Positions 52,831-64,000 of a stretch of 64,000 bases of DNA are shown here, piece after piece. The translations under genes were made by a program, and so were the position numbers. The stretch is taken from the NCBI GenBank assembly GCA_036426205.1, contig WSYH01000846.1, positions 62,001 to 126,000 of the forward strand, read 5' to 3'. Numbering within the stretch: position 1 is the stretch's first letter; every line of letters starts with the position of its first letter. The notes under the pieces are model-generated. The model did no database searches and was not told the origin of the DNA. It saw only the letters and a list, made by a program, of their open reading frames with translations. The DNA is from Ascaphus truei (Eukaryota > Chordata > Amphibia > Anura > Ascaphidae).

Positions 52831-53918
52831 GGAGACAACTCTTCTGGTGGACAAAATAAGTGAAGATAATGATGAGAAGAGTGCATTAAGGGTTAAAAAC
52901 ACTCTGCAGGAAAAGCACAATCTGACTGTATCCGAGAGCAGCATAAAGATGATGAGACGCAGCATTGGATGGAAATATGGACGTGTGAGGTTAGTACTGG
53001 ACAGTACAGGAGGTAAAAGTGTTGTTTCGCAAACTGTACTGTGCCGCTAAATTTTTTTATTCCTTGTCATTACAGAGCGTACCCCATGATACGGGACGCA
53101 AACAAAATTAAAAGAGTGGTCCAGGCCCAGGCATGGTTCCACAGTGGGGAGACTTTCCAGGATTGCATCTTCACTGATGAGTCTACTGTGTCGCTGGAGA
53201 GATTTGCAAGCTTTGCATTCCACAAAAAAGGCAGCATATCTTTGAGGCCGCGGCCAAAACACCCTGTGAAGCTGCATGTGTGAGGTGCCATCTCTAGGCG
53301 TGGACCGGGATGCATTGTCATCTTTGAAGGTAAAATGTATCAAATATAATGTAGCCTAATGCACTGTACTTTACTAGCGTTGCCTTTCTGCATGCACTGT
53401 ACTGTACTATTGTGCAGTTTTTGAGCACTTTTCTTTTCTTGCTATAGGAATCATGAATAAAGCTTTCTTCCAAGACAACATTGTGCCCGAGATAGTGCAA
53501 TACATCACACGCGAGTTCCCCAATGGTCACCGCTTCTACCAGGACAACGATCCGAAGCACACCGCGTCAACGGCGCATATCCTTGAGCGCGGCATCACTG
53601 GGTGAAGACGCCAGCGGAGTAAGTGCAGTAGACCGTGTTCCATTTTTGTTCCCCACTGTTTTTATCTCTTAAACCAATTGTCCTTTTAATTCCAATGACA
53701 GATTGCCAGACTTCAATCCGATCGAAATGGTCTGGCATCAGCTGAAGGACCATATCCGGAAAGTGGTGAAACACTCCAAAAAGGACGAGTTGTTGAAAGG
53801 CATAATGAGTTTTTGGAACGATGTACTCACCGTGGAATGCTGCAATAAATATATAGACCATATTGCCACTGTGTTGCCCATTGTCATCGCGCGTAATGGG
53901 CAAGCATCAGGAAAGTAG
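52831..53918 (+). pseudogene. Copy C transposase, exons 2-5
   Basis: Exons 52831-52989, 53076-53329, 53448-53618 and 53702-53918 correspond to exons 2-5 of the intact gene. Exon 1 is lacking because the duplication starts in intron 1. Exon 3 has FTDES (consensus form) but a tryptophan codon is TGA at 53281. Exon 4 has the consensus QDNDPKH and a one-base deletion near 53598. Exon 5 is open. Useful for telling which of the copy B residues are derived. Confidence 0.75.
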
Positions 53919-56743
53919 TACTGTGCTGTAGTATTGTAAGTACAGTATGATACAGGTAAGTATGGCACAGATTTTTTCTTTCCCAATAGTCAGAGTATAC
54001 AGTAGTTACAGTACAGTTTTTTCTTTACAGAGAGAGCAGCACTACCATCAGGTTACAGTACACAGTATTTAACAGTAGTCAGAGTATACAGTAGTACCAG
54101 TATAGACTAGTTTGACAGTACTACAGTAACTGTCTACAGTACTAACTGCTCAATTTTTTTCTTACACATCACACAATGCCATGATACAGTACTGTACGTA
54201 CGCACATACTGTAACTGCACTAATTTTTTGTTTTCATGTCGTTTCGGGAAAAAAGGGTGGCTTGGGGGGAGGTGGGGTTTTGTGTCCAGTCTAATCTGTT
54301 GTCTACAGTACAATGTACAGTATATAAACAGCTGTATTGATGTACACAAAACCTCTCCTCTCTCAATGAACTACTGTACTGTTCACAGAATGAGTAACAA
54401 GATACAGACGGAAAAAATAATATTTCTATATATAGAGTACTCTCTGGAGGTGTCTGGCTAAAATACCAGTAATGTCGTTTGTGTGTACTGGGGGAGGGAT
54501 GAGGGATTAGTTGTGCTGCAGTTCAAAGAAATTACATACTGTAGAGTACTGTTCTGAATTTCAAAAGGCAGTTCATCATAATAATTGATCAATAAACCCA
54601 AATACAGTACGTACAAAAAAGCAAGTCACTTTAACTCCCTGTGCCTCAGGCACAAAAACAAACAGTAGATTGTTAGCTCCACCGGACAGGCAGGGACCTG
54701 TGCCTGCAAAATGTACATGCAAAGCGCTATGTACAGTATACAGTACTGTACACAAAACCTCTTCTCTGTCAATGAACTACTGTAAAGTTCAAGGATGGAA
54801 ACATATAATTTATATATATATATATATATAATATATTATAATAATATATAATATATATAATATAATATATTATATATATATATAGATATTATATATATAT
54901 GTATATATATTATACAGTACATTACAGTATATATTATTAATTAATATTCATATAAATGTCCATTTTTCATGTATCTCCATGTTTTACAAATGTTTTGTAA
55001 ATGTTTCTCCGATTTCAATCTGCCAGAAGAATTTAATAAAGGCTGCAGTATGTATTATTCATAATTATGTTTATCTTTGTATTTTTTTTTCCCTGATGAA
55101 ATAAAATAAATATTTATTCACATTCCTGGTTATCGTAATCATTGACAAAAACCATACCCCCTCCCCTCTGCCCCGATAGTGTAAGAATGAATGAAAAAAC
55201 AACATGAATCAGTTAATGTTTTTTTTACTCTCAATTCTCACAATGCCGTGCACATCAGATTTACATTTCAAATTCGAGAGGGGATTTTCCAAATCGTTAC
55301 CATAAACAAAGCCTCAAAGGGTTTGGGGGGTTGGGTGAGTCAAGCGCGGTAAGCAGCTAGCTCCCATCTCAAAGAGGCTTAGAGTAAACGCTTGGCGATT
55401 GATGCTTGGCTAGGGACGGATTAAAAAACAATGACTAACTTCAGAAAATGAATTACTCTCTGTCTAGAGGTGTCTGGCTAAAATACAGTACTGTAGTTTG
55501 TGTGTGCGTGGGGGAGGGATGAAGGATTAGTTGTGCTGCAGTTCAAAGAAATTACATATAGTACTGTAGAGTACTGTTCTGTAATTTCAAAAGGCAGTTC
55601 ATCATAATAATTTGATCAATAAACCCCCAAATACAACCCCCAAATACAGTACATAAAAAACAAGTCACTTTAACTCCCTGTGCCTCGGGCACCAAAAACA
55701 AACAGTAGATTGTTAGCTCCACCGGACAGGCAGGGACCTGTGCCTGCAAAATGTACATGCAAAGCGCATTACAGTATATATTTTTAATTAATATTTATTC
55801 ACATTCCACAGATTGAATATCGTTTTACAGTAAGATGGTTTTTGCAGGCTTGTGGAGAAAGGAAAAATAAAAAAAAAGCATCATTTTTTTTTTATTTTAA
55901 ATTTCTTTTTGGTCACTCACTCACTCACTCACTCAGGTACAGTAAGCAAGCAGTGGTGGGCGAAGTTACAAGCGCATGTGCAGCAAATTACTGCAGTCAA
56001 ACAGGAATGTGATTCAAACCAGACACGTTCAAAGGAATGGTGTGGGAGAGATGTAATGTGTGCAATGAAATCAAGTTAAAAACAAATTTATTGGGAGAGA
56101 TCCTCAATTAAAATATACGGTCCTCAATACATAAATCCTATGTTAGCGACGAATTAAAAATAAGTTGGAGGAAGGGTAGACCAAAAACGAGTATGTATCC
56201 CAAATAAATTCTAGGCTACTGTAGCTCTATACCCTCTAAAAGGGCAGGTAAGTATATGCAATGATACAGTGTATGGTTTCTAAATGTTTCTAAATGTTTG
56301 ATACAGTGTGTAGCACTGACATGTGAAAGGAGATACAATATTGCCAAAAGGGTTACTCAAACAATGTCAGTAGTGAGGGTACCCTTTACACTGCTACAGT
56401 ACTGTACACGCCTATACATTTCAACAATTTTCAAATGAGACATACAGTACAGCACAGTACAGCAGCACAGCACTGCAAATGCATGTACTTTAAATATGCA
56501 ATTTTACAATTACTGCTCGCGCACGCACATACTGTGTACTGACGTAGGTTGAACCGCGAAGGTATTAGACTTCAAAGACAACAGCTTGCAAACGCCCCCA
56601 TGAGTTTTTACACGGCATTGCAGTATTGCAGACATCAAGAATAAAATGCTAAAATCGCGGGCGCGAAAAAACGCAATTCACTCCGGGCGAAAACGACACA
56701 AAACCGCACATAACTGGGATAATCTGAAATTCGCGGAGCTAGC
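53919..56743. other. Copy C right non-coding region
   Basis: Duplicate of 47733-50463, with (AT)n at 54798-54910, (TCAC)n near 55915-55936 and the same 290-bp direct repeat pair. No gene. Confidence 0.55.
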
Positions 56744-56779
56744 CGAGTTAGAATAAAGGTTGTCGCCACTGTACTGTAC

Positions 56780-56905
56780 TGCACCAATAAAAAAAATGTG
56801 CTGCTTGTTTTAAACTGTATTCTTCAATGTTTTTACTTAAAGTACACCATGAATGTTTTTTTACTTACTCCACCAATAAAAAAAATGCTGCTTATTTTAA
56901 TTGTA
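56780..56905. repeat. AATAAA-rich array, copy C
   Basis: About one and a half units, directly after the terminal repeat GTTGTCGCCA at 56760, as in the first duplication unit. Confidence 0.75.
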
Positions 56906-57649
56906 ACTGTTTCATTGTGTCTCCATGGGGGGCATGCGGGGTAGGCATGCACATTACATCAAAACAGTATTAAAATGCATTAATAATATTAGTATTATTA
57001 TTAGAACACACATACTGTAATACATGTACAGAATAAATGCATACTTTTCATTTTTGGGGGTTTATTATACAGTACAATATGTAAAAAATAATTGTATACT
57101 TTATGAAAAAAACAGCATACTGTTTCAGGTTTTCTATAAAGCTCACAGTTATTCTACCCTAATCAATAAAAATGGCACTGATTCAGATTCAGCAGTGTGC
57201 AAGCATCGTTACAAAAAGCGTTATCCATCGAAATTCCTCCATTTGCCGTTCTCAGCGTGATGACAAAGTTTCTTTTCTGAGGAAGAAAAATAAAAGTATT
57301 ACTGTAATGGTTGTTTCAAATTAGTCTGTCCCCTAAAGAAGTTCCTGCAGTCCCCTCGGTCAGTCCCAACAATAATTTTCTCAGAGGGCGTCTTTTGTTC
57401 ACATACACATATGCTCCTATATGTGATGAAACGCATACAGTATGCGTTTCAACAAGCTTCCAATGCGCATGCACCTAGCTGTCCACCAATTGTTCAGTAT
57501 CTACTGTAGAAGCTGCTCAGTCAATGATATTGCTGGACTACATTTTCGCGAATTGTGACTAAAAGAACTAAATAACCATAAGCAAAGCGATTGATTACAG
57601 GAGAATCGCCTTACTGTGCATTGATATTGATATGGTAAAAAAAGAATTA

Positions 57650-58304
57650 AATACGGCAGCTGTACCCACCATAGACGTTGCCATTCTGTTGTCGCCGAGC
57701 CACTGCCAGTCCGTAGTCTTGATTATACACATAGTTGACAGATGACAGCGGCCCTGCTACACCTGTAGTTGACATCTGATGAAGCTGGAAGTCGCTTTGG
57801 TACATGCAAGCTTGCTGGTATCGGTACATAAAATCCTGCTCAGGCTGCAGGTATCCAGGCGGGGACAGATAGCAAGGGTTTCCGGTCAGCAGGTTTTCAC
57901 TGACGGTCGGACCGTTATTGGAAGCCGGTGCTGGCGCTGGCGCATTGCTTGCCTGGGGCTGACGATTCTTAGTTGGTTTTACCATGACCTTTCGCCTTTT
58001 GAAGTGTCCATGATCAAAGATACTGTAAAAATCTGGGGCAACACATCAATACCCTCCTCCTGTAACTCCGGGTGCAGGAGCAAAACGAAAAAAACCACAG
58101 ATCAATACACAACTTTTTCCTTATTGCACGCTTCCACACATGAGCATCTGGTGAGAATTTGTAAAAGTCATAATTTTCGATAAAATATTGATAAATTTGA
58201 CCAGCTGTGGCCATCTTATCATCTGCTGAACTAATTGCTGACCATATTAAATAAGCGTATGTTATGTTGGGTTTTTTGAACATGGACTGCAGTGGTGTAC
58301 TCAT
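57650..58304 (-). pseudogene. Copy C forkhead gene, exon 1
   Basis: Start at the complement of 58302-58304: MSTPLQSMFKKPNITYAYLI, then SADDKMATAGQIYQYFIENY, FSPDAHVWKRAIRKKLCID. A one-base change near 58100 shifts the frame after the recognition helix. The remainder is readable as the wing, then MVKPTKNRQPQASNAPAPAP (57985 downward), YRYQQACMYQSDFQLHQM and VYNQDYG to a donor-like GTGGGT near 57672. A probable exon 2 lies near 57270-57150. This is the best non-B copy of the domain, and it shows that the N terminus is shared with copy A. Confidence 0.65.
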
Positions 58305-58719
58305 ATCTGGACCTCTCTGGACAATAGAATAGAACACTAGACACTTTGCATTAAGTTTTTAATATGAATCGCCTAAATAGATACAGTGTTGTAACTTCTT
58401 CAGTACAAGGTCAATTCACAAAGGACCACTGTGGTATTTTTTAAACACCTGCAAGTCGACACATTAATGAAGCACATGTAGTGTACACATTAGAATGAAT
58501 TACAACTCATGAATATCTGCCACTTTGCGGATACACGAAGACTGGTAACCAATTACATCCGAACTATTCTCATTTAACAGATCAAGTGCGGGTGACGCCG
58601 GCATGAATGAGACATGAATACGGCATGAATGTCGCATGAACACTGCATAAATGCGGCGAAGCGCGTGGCATCCGGAAAAAGTAACCGGAAAATATCCGAG
58701 AAGTGTTAAAATAAAAGCG
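58305..58719. other. Copy C terminal region upstream of the forkhead gene
   Basis: Non-coding; equivalent to 29870-30286 and 52006-52400. Contains GGCATGAATGAGACATGAAT and ends in AAAAGCGGCCGCATAATGCC. Confidence 0.5.
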
Positions 58720-58871
58720 GCCGCATAATGCCTGTCCTATCTAATTTGAGGCCAAGAAGCCGATGGGACAACATCCGCTACATGGATTACAAAGGAAGAA
58801 GAGAAGACTGAAGAAAAGAAAGAGAAAAAAAGACGGAAAAACGAAGAAAAGAATGTTCATAAGCGGCTTGA

Positions 58872-59680
58872 AAAAGTTAAAGTAAATAAAGCACCTTGCC
58901 CCGATGGCATACATCCAAGTGTTCTCAAGGAGTTAAGCTCAATAATCGACAAACCATTATATTTAATATTCAAGGACTCCATTTCCACAGGCTCAGTACC
59001 ACAAGATTGGTTTAAAGCAGATATGGTGCCTATATTTAAAAAGGGAGCTAGATCAAAACCGGGGAAAACAGACGTGTAAGCCTGACTTCAATAGTGGGGA
59101 AACTACTTGAAGGTTTAATACGGGATAATATTCAGGAATACCTAATGGAAAACAAAATCATTAGTGATAGTCAGCATGGAATTTTGAAGGATAGATCATG
59201 CCAAATTAACCTTATTTGTTTCTTTGGGGAGGTAAGTAGGAATTTAGACCAGGGTAATGCAGTTGATGTGGTCTACTTAGATTTTGCTAAAGCTTTTGAA
59301 ACAGTTCCACACAAGAGGTTGGTGTATAAAATAAAGCAAATTGGACTCAGTAATAATATATGCACATGGATTGAAAACTGGTTAAAGGACAGACAACAGA
59401 GGGTTGTCATAAATGGAACTTTTTCAGGTTGGGCTTAAGTCGTGAGTGGAGTACCTCAGGGATCGGTACTGGGACCCCTGCTTTTTAACATATTTAATAA
59501 TGACCCTGGGGTTGGAATCGAGAGCAAAGTCTCCATCTTTGCTGATGATACTAAATTGTGTAAGGTAGTAGAATCAGAGCAGGATGTAATTTCTCTCCAT
59601 AAGGACTTGGAGAGACTGGAAACGTGGGCAGGTAAATGGCAGATGAGGTTTAAAGCAACAGTGCGATTCTTTTTTTTTTA
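58872..59680 (+). pseudogene. CR1/Jockey-type LINE reverse transcriptase fragment, copy 2
   Basis: Equivalent to 37345-38135. Frames give NKAPCPDGIHPSVLKEL, VPIFKKGARSK (frameshift after GK), DVVYLDFAKAFETVPHKRL, a stop at GWA near 59438, SGVPQGSVLGPLLFN, and SIFADDTKLCKVV. Here the catalytic FADD is kept but the frame is broken twice, the reverse of copy 1. The fragment ends at the T-run at 59670. Confidence 0.7.
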
Positions 59681-59882
59681 AGTGTTTTTTTTCAACTAAA
59701 ATATCTGCATCTATGCAATCCTAACTTATCTAGTGAATAGCGAAGCTGCTGATCAATCCGTTTTCCTGTGATTGATCGTGAAATTTAATTGATGCAGGGC
59801 AATGTAATGCTCTCCCACAGTTTCCAGTTTCCTGTCTGTTTCCTCATTGCTTTTCTCCCTTTGAGAAAGCGCCCTGAGAGGC

Positions 59883-61042
59883 TGTTACGCTGGTGCTGCC
59901 CGCAGACCAGACCCGTCCCTTCTACTGAGGTGAGGAACGTATATGGGCATGCACCCGCAGCAAAAGGAGCGTGTCCGGAGTGTGGTATTTAGGCGTTGCC
60001 AGGCCAGGTGATGTTAGCTAGCAATACTTGCCGGTACCGGTGAAGAAGTGCCGACGTCGTTGCCGTTTTAGCCAAGGTCAGGGATTGGAGAATTCCGGAA
60101 GGTCGTTGTCCAACCAGGGGTCGAGAGCCAGAGATAGACGTACGCCAAGCCAAGTCGTAACCTGAGAGAATAAGAGAGAGAATGCCAGAGTAGCAATCCT
60201 AGTGGAAACTATGTCGAGCAATGAATGAGTGGGAGGACAGGCATTATACACTGGCGACACACTTTATTCGAGCTCGGCTAGTCCCACGAATTCGGGTATA
60301 CCCGGGTGTATTGAGGTTTGTGACTGTTTTCTGCCCGAGTGCATTGAGGTATTTTCCAGGCAGGGATTGAAGCATTTTATTCCCGCTGGCTGCAATACTG
60401 CACAGTATATATATATATATATATATACTGCATTACAATTCATGAATTTATGCCATCTGGTAGACACGCGAAGCATTGCAGCCTATTAAATCCTAATCAT
60501 TATCATTTAACAGATCAGCCGCCCGTCAGCCAGGCATGAACCCAGGCTGGGAAGGCAAACGCAACGGGGCTTGTCAGAGGTGAGGAGCGGCGCATTCCAG
60601 GTATCTGCCAGGTACATACTGGGTATTTGCTCGAATAAAGTGTGTCGGTGCAGTAAAGTGCGGCTGACCAATCAGAGGTGGAGGCAGGCCTGGAGGAATG
60701 CGTGGAGCTCTCCTGGATAGGTCCACTTGATTGGCAGGCAGATGAGGACTCTTATTCTGCAGGAGATCCTATTAGTCTGCTGGGGGGCGTGGTTTCACTG
60801 CTAGAGCAGTGAATAAATTATGTTCACACGGTGCGCGCTGTACACGCGAGCGGCCAGGACACATGGCAGCCGCATGGGAGAGGGAAGAGCCAGCAGGAAC
60901 GGGAGACCGCCGGGGACGGTGAGGAACCCCCAGGATAGCAGGAGGTAAGTGGCGCCATCGAGGGGCACGCACCACGTTAGCGGGGGTTAAAGAAGGTGAG
61001 GAGGGGCCAGGGCACGGGCGCCAGGATCCCAAACTCCTCACA
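59883..61042. mobile_element. Solo LTR with nested MITE
   Basis: Begins TGTTACGCTGG and ends ACTCCTCACA, with the 5-bp duplication GAGGC on both sides (59878-59882 and 61043-61047). TG...CA ends and a 5-bp duplication identify an LTR, and no internal retroviral sequence is present, so it is a solo LTR of about 750 bp once the MITE at 60249-60653 is subtracted. It splits the hammerhead-like hairpin that is intact at 38341-38380. Confidence 0.75.
60249..60653. mobile_element. MITE, second copy
   Basis: Same ends as 9717-10113 (CACTGGCGACACACTTTATT / GTGTGTCGGTGCAG), flanked by TA at 60247-60248 and 60654-60655. About 95 percent alike over most of its length by eye. The central AT run is longer. 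Confidence 0.75.
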
Positions 61043-61587
61043 GAGGCGAGAAATGTGTCGGGGACACCTTGTGCTGTTTTAATTTTTGGCTGTTATGCCC
61101 AAATAAAGTCATTTTATTATCAACGACCAGCTTAATTTTCCAGCATTTGTGGTGCCCAATTTTTTCCGATGAATACTTCATCTATTTTCGCATTTTGGTG
61201 CATGCTCTGGGACAGCATAAAGGCTACAGCCCAAACTCTCTGGGAATCGGGGGATTTCAGTCGACAGAGTGCGACATAGTGAGGAGGAATTTTAAACTGC
61301 AGCGCTCACAGGGATTGTTGTGTGTCAGTGGGATACCGGTGGAGGCGAGTCGCCGATGGATGATGTCACAGCGGTGCCTTCACTCTGTGTGAGTTTGCTG
61401 GGAGAAGAGGTGTTAGCGCTACCGACGCCCCTCGTGTGACCTGATATCCTATCTCCACAGAACAACGGAAGATAAGGACATCGGTCCTAAGCTAAGTGTC
61501 CCCCCCTTTACTTTACTTACACATTTGAGCATACCTCTGTTATATACTGTGTATGCAGGCCTGGCACAGAGCTCATTATCACAGTGC
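61043..61587. other. Non-coding part of duplicated flank, copy 2
   Basis: Resumes the flank after the LTR: the second half of the hairpin (GAGGCGAGAAATGTGTCGGGG), AATAAAGTCATT and the same sequence as 38400-38920. Confidence 0.5.
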
Positions 61588-61944
61588 CGGGTCCAGAAAC
61601 GGAGAGGTCCTTTCTCATGTTACGTCATTGGGAGACAATTTTGGATTTCAGCTAGAGACTGTTTATGGTTACTTACCCACACCATTACCACATCCACCCA
61701 CAAGACATTTACTTTGCCGTCCCACAATATTGAACTTGTCCAATTAACTTTGCCACCTCCACTTTAGTCTATTGGAGCACACTTAGGGGAATTTCTCTCC
61801 CCATTTTCTACAATAAATTATATATTTGAGAGCAGGGGCGATTTGTATAAATGTATGCATGTCTTTATTTATATAGCACCATTAGTGTACATAGCGCTTC
61901 ACATTAGTATTTGTGTCCAGTGTAATTGCGCACGCAGGGGGGGG
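61588..61944. mobile_element. Unclassified insertion in flank copy 2
   Basis: Present here but not in copy 1 (insertion point near 38907). GTGCC occurs on both borders. It contains CTACAATAAATTATATATTTG and, at about 61855-61915, a TATTTATATAGCACCATTAG / TACATAGCGCTTCAC segment also found at 23360-23400. No coding capacity; it looks like the 3' end of a retroelement. Confidence 0.45.
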
Positions 61945-62409
61945 TGCCTGTGACGTCACATGAGCAGTTCGGCCTCATTAGCTGAACTGTGCACGTGACC
62001 AGTGCAAGTGTGACAAATTCAAACGTATTTGTCTCGCCAAGCAGCTGATCGCAGAGTGCTCATGGTCGCCCACGCTGGTCAAAGACATACGCGCTCACAG
62101 TCTGCCTGTATGAGTACATATGGTGTCAAAGGCCACGGCCATGCTAGGAGTGTGCGTGCAATTGCGTTTGCGGTGCGATTAAAATGCACACACCCCGAGA
62201 TCCGGGTGCTGTGTCCCCGGAGCTCTTCCAGGGTGAGGGGATGGAAGGGGTCTGGTCCGATAACGGACGGTGGGAGGCATCGTGCTGCATCCTCCACAGC
62301 TCTGCATCCCATGCAGCACCACGAAGATCCAGCCAACCACCATCATAACCGCCCACCGCCAGGAGGAAGCACAGCCATTGAGGACTACACAAGCGCAATC
62401 TGCGATGAC

Positions 62410-63016
62410 GTTCGAGATGGCAGTAATTTTATTGAAACTACTAGAATAGGCCCCTTACTTGGTACTTTAAACCAGCTACATTTATTTTCCCTATTAACCA
62501 GGACCTCTGACAGGTGTTGGAGAGGTTGTGGTCAGTGTGGAACCATATTGCACATCTGGTGGGATTATTCCCTTGTAAAGACATTTTGGGAGAAAGTAAT
62601 TAGATTAATCGAGAGCATTGCCTCTATTATATTACTCAAAGACCCTTGGATTATTCTTCTGAATAGAGATTGCATTCCAGACAAAAAACTCAGAAAATCA
62701 TTAGTTTTGCACATATTAAATGCGACCAAGTGTACAATCCAACTATCTTGGAAGCAACAGATCACACCTAGGTGCCTATTTTCATAGCTCCGAAGTTATC
62801 TGTGCAAAACCGCATGTTTTGGCATGTTCAAAAGTAGCTGAAGAAAGCCCTATTCTCTATTGCAAGCCTCATCTTCTATACCGCTTCTATAAAAAGTTAC
62901 AAACCACATGGTTTAATCGCCAAAATCCCCAGAATGTACTTGTTTGTCGAAGTGGGTTGATGCAAACTCTATCCTTAGTCGCTCAGCCAAACCCATATTT
63001 CAGCCTCTGGATATAA
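62410..63016 (+). pseudogene. L1/Tx1-like ORF2 C-terminal fragment, copy 2
   Basis: Equivalent to 39388-39988: SDRCWRGCGQCGTILHIWWD, FWEKVIRLIESI, LLNRDCIPDKKLRKSLVLHI, then a small deletion and frameshift near 62770 and a last segment to 63016 (NPYFSLWI). Here the stop seen in copy 1 after IESI is absent. A dead 3' fragment. Confidence 0.65.
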
Positions 63017-63060
63017 CTGACCATACAAATCTTGCACCCTTGAGGCGGCGTAAATAAAAT

Positions 63061-64000
63061 GTGAATTTTTAAAAGCGGTTTGCATAATGGTACTACGAGA
63101 GTTGTAGTTTTTGTAACAAAATGCGAGTTGAAGGTTTTCTTCACAAACCAATTGGATTGGCAGAGTGAAACTGCTTCTAAGAAAGCCTTTTAGACAGAGG
63201 ATTTGACATGCAAGAAGGGCTTCCATAATTAAAAGCATGCCAATCTGCTTCTAGGGCACTTTAAAGGAGTTTGTCACAATTCAGACAATTCCTCTAATAA
63301 ATATCCTGCTATCAAACAATTGCTCTCCATAAGGCTCATAAATATGTTACGTCCCACCTCTCCTCATAACACAATATCTTGTCCCTGGAACTCATGTCCT
63401 GCTGGTTTGCGTTGTGGACTGAGAGAGTGGTTGGTGATTTACAGGTCCCTGTGGGCACACCACCAGCTCTACCTGTTCTATTTTACTTTTATATGATTTT
63501 TATTTCCTGTATTTACAATGTTTTATTGTACTACCAATCATTGTTTCCACTTCTTTTCATATGAAAATTGTCAGGAATAATGTATGTTGTTTTAGTCTCT
63601 CCACAGTCTTTTGTTCTCACCTCTAAAATGAAAAAAAATAACTGTATGTTACACAACTTTACACCTGTTCTACTCACTGACTAAATATGTATAGAACTGT
63701 TACCTCCGATGCAATCATTTGTATATCTTCTTCTGTAACAATAGATAAATCATTTCTTTCCTTTCCCTTTTCTTTTAAAGCAAGAGATAAGTAAAAATAA
63801 CATTCATCACATTTAATTAATTTAAACAGCCATTGTATTTCACATTAAAATGTAAAATAAAACAGTCTCCTCTTCTAGTATCCTGCTTTGAAGCTGTGAA
63901 TTCAGTTTTAACATCTTGTAAGTAATTTGTTCGACATTGGTGATATTAAGATACCCAGAGAAGCAAGGACTTAAATACATTTTCTTCTTTGTGTGTTTTT
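63061..64000. other. No recognisable feature
   Basis: AT-rich sequence with T-rich runs. I see no gene, repeat unit or element end in it. Confidence 0.5.

Larger units (their letters stand above)
46330..58820. repeat. Tandem duplication, two units of about 6.2-6.3 kb
   Basis: Unit 1 (about 46330-52523) and unit 2 (52524-58820) are colinear and highly similar: transposase exons 2-5, the right region of copy B, its terminal repeat, the AATAAA array and the forkhead gene. The junction at 52523/52524 joins the sequence after the forkhead terminus (ACAAAGAG) to the AT-rich array of transposase intron 1. Unit 1 between about 47.8 and 52.5 kb lacks many single bases that unit 2 has. Confidence 0.8.
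58720..63060 (+). repeat. Duplicated flank, copy 2 (also at 37199-40085)
   Basis: Same order of fragments as copy 1, but interrupted by an LTR with a nested MITE (59883-61042) and by a stretch of about 360 bp absent from copy 1 (about 61588-61944). Similarity ends at CCTTGAGGCGGCGTAAA near 63050. Copy 1 lacks these insertions, and copy 2 lacks the LINE next to copy 1. Confidence 0.8.

Noticed and set aside
11320..64000. A transposon-virus hybrid of the Teratorn kind
   Set aside because: None of the cargo looks like herpesvirus or other large DNA virus genes; the only viral genes belong to the separately inserted retrovirus.

Overview
The window is vertebrate repeat DNA, most likely from a frog or another amphibian. 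I infer this from the mixture of Penelope-like elements with GIY-YIG endonucleases, an L1/Tx1-type LINE, CR1-type reverse transcriptase pieces, Ty3/Gypsy debris, an endogenous retrovirus and many long hairpin repeats. I found no host gene exon, tRNA, rRNA or CRISPR array. Essentially everything recognisable is a mobile element, and many are nested inside each other.

The dominant occupant is a family of large DNA transposons that I could not match to anything I know. Bases 40826-50485 hold a copy that runs from one terminal inverted repeat to the other (copy B). It carries three genes. (1) A Tc1-like transposase has five exons (45875-47732, +), and its splice sites join into an open frame of 329 residues with D150, D233 and E266. 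(2) A divergently transcribed protein has a basic nuclear-localisation-like N terminus, a proline/aspartate-rich repeat region, a heptad region and a C-terminal BEN-like domain (45337-43995, -). (3) A gene with a clear forkhead/winged-helix domain starts near the left end (41233-41826, +) and converges on gene 2. An older, diverged copy A (about 11320-37209, opposite orientation) has the same three genes in the same relative layout. A third copy (E) is split by copy B, and a fourth (C) is partial, created by a tandem duplication.

Layout. 1-1345: decayed Penelope-like element. 1470-2681: long fold-back repeat. 2834-4440: Ty3/Gypsy remains. 4440-9300: non-coding hairpins and inverted repeats. 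9300-11245: transposase-like scrap, a MITE and a putative Gypsy LTR. 11320-37209: copy A, whose sequence is interrupted by a Penelope-like element (13797-17195, in transposase intron 1), by a fold-back element (21399-29328) that itself contains a very young endogenous retrovirus (21644-28333) with env remains but no recognisable gag or pol, and by a nearly complete L1/Tx1-like LINE (30287-37182). 37199-40085: a flank with CR1 and L1-like fragments. 40092-40825 and 50486-52430: the two halves of copy E. 40826-50485: copy B. About 46330-58820: a tandem duplication of about 6.2 kb. 58720-63060: a second copy of the 37.2-40.1 kb flank with its own later insertions. 63060-64000: nothing recognisable.

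The nesting gives a relative history. The flank and forkhead end were duplicated first. Copy A then received the fold-back element, the LINE and the Penelope element, and the retrovirus is the youngest layer of the fold-back nest. Several elements carry hairpins with a hammerhead-ribozyme-like core. A pentanucleotide, CAGTA/TACTG, is scattered through the window and appears to have caused the single frameshift in the LINE.
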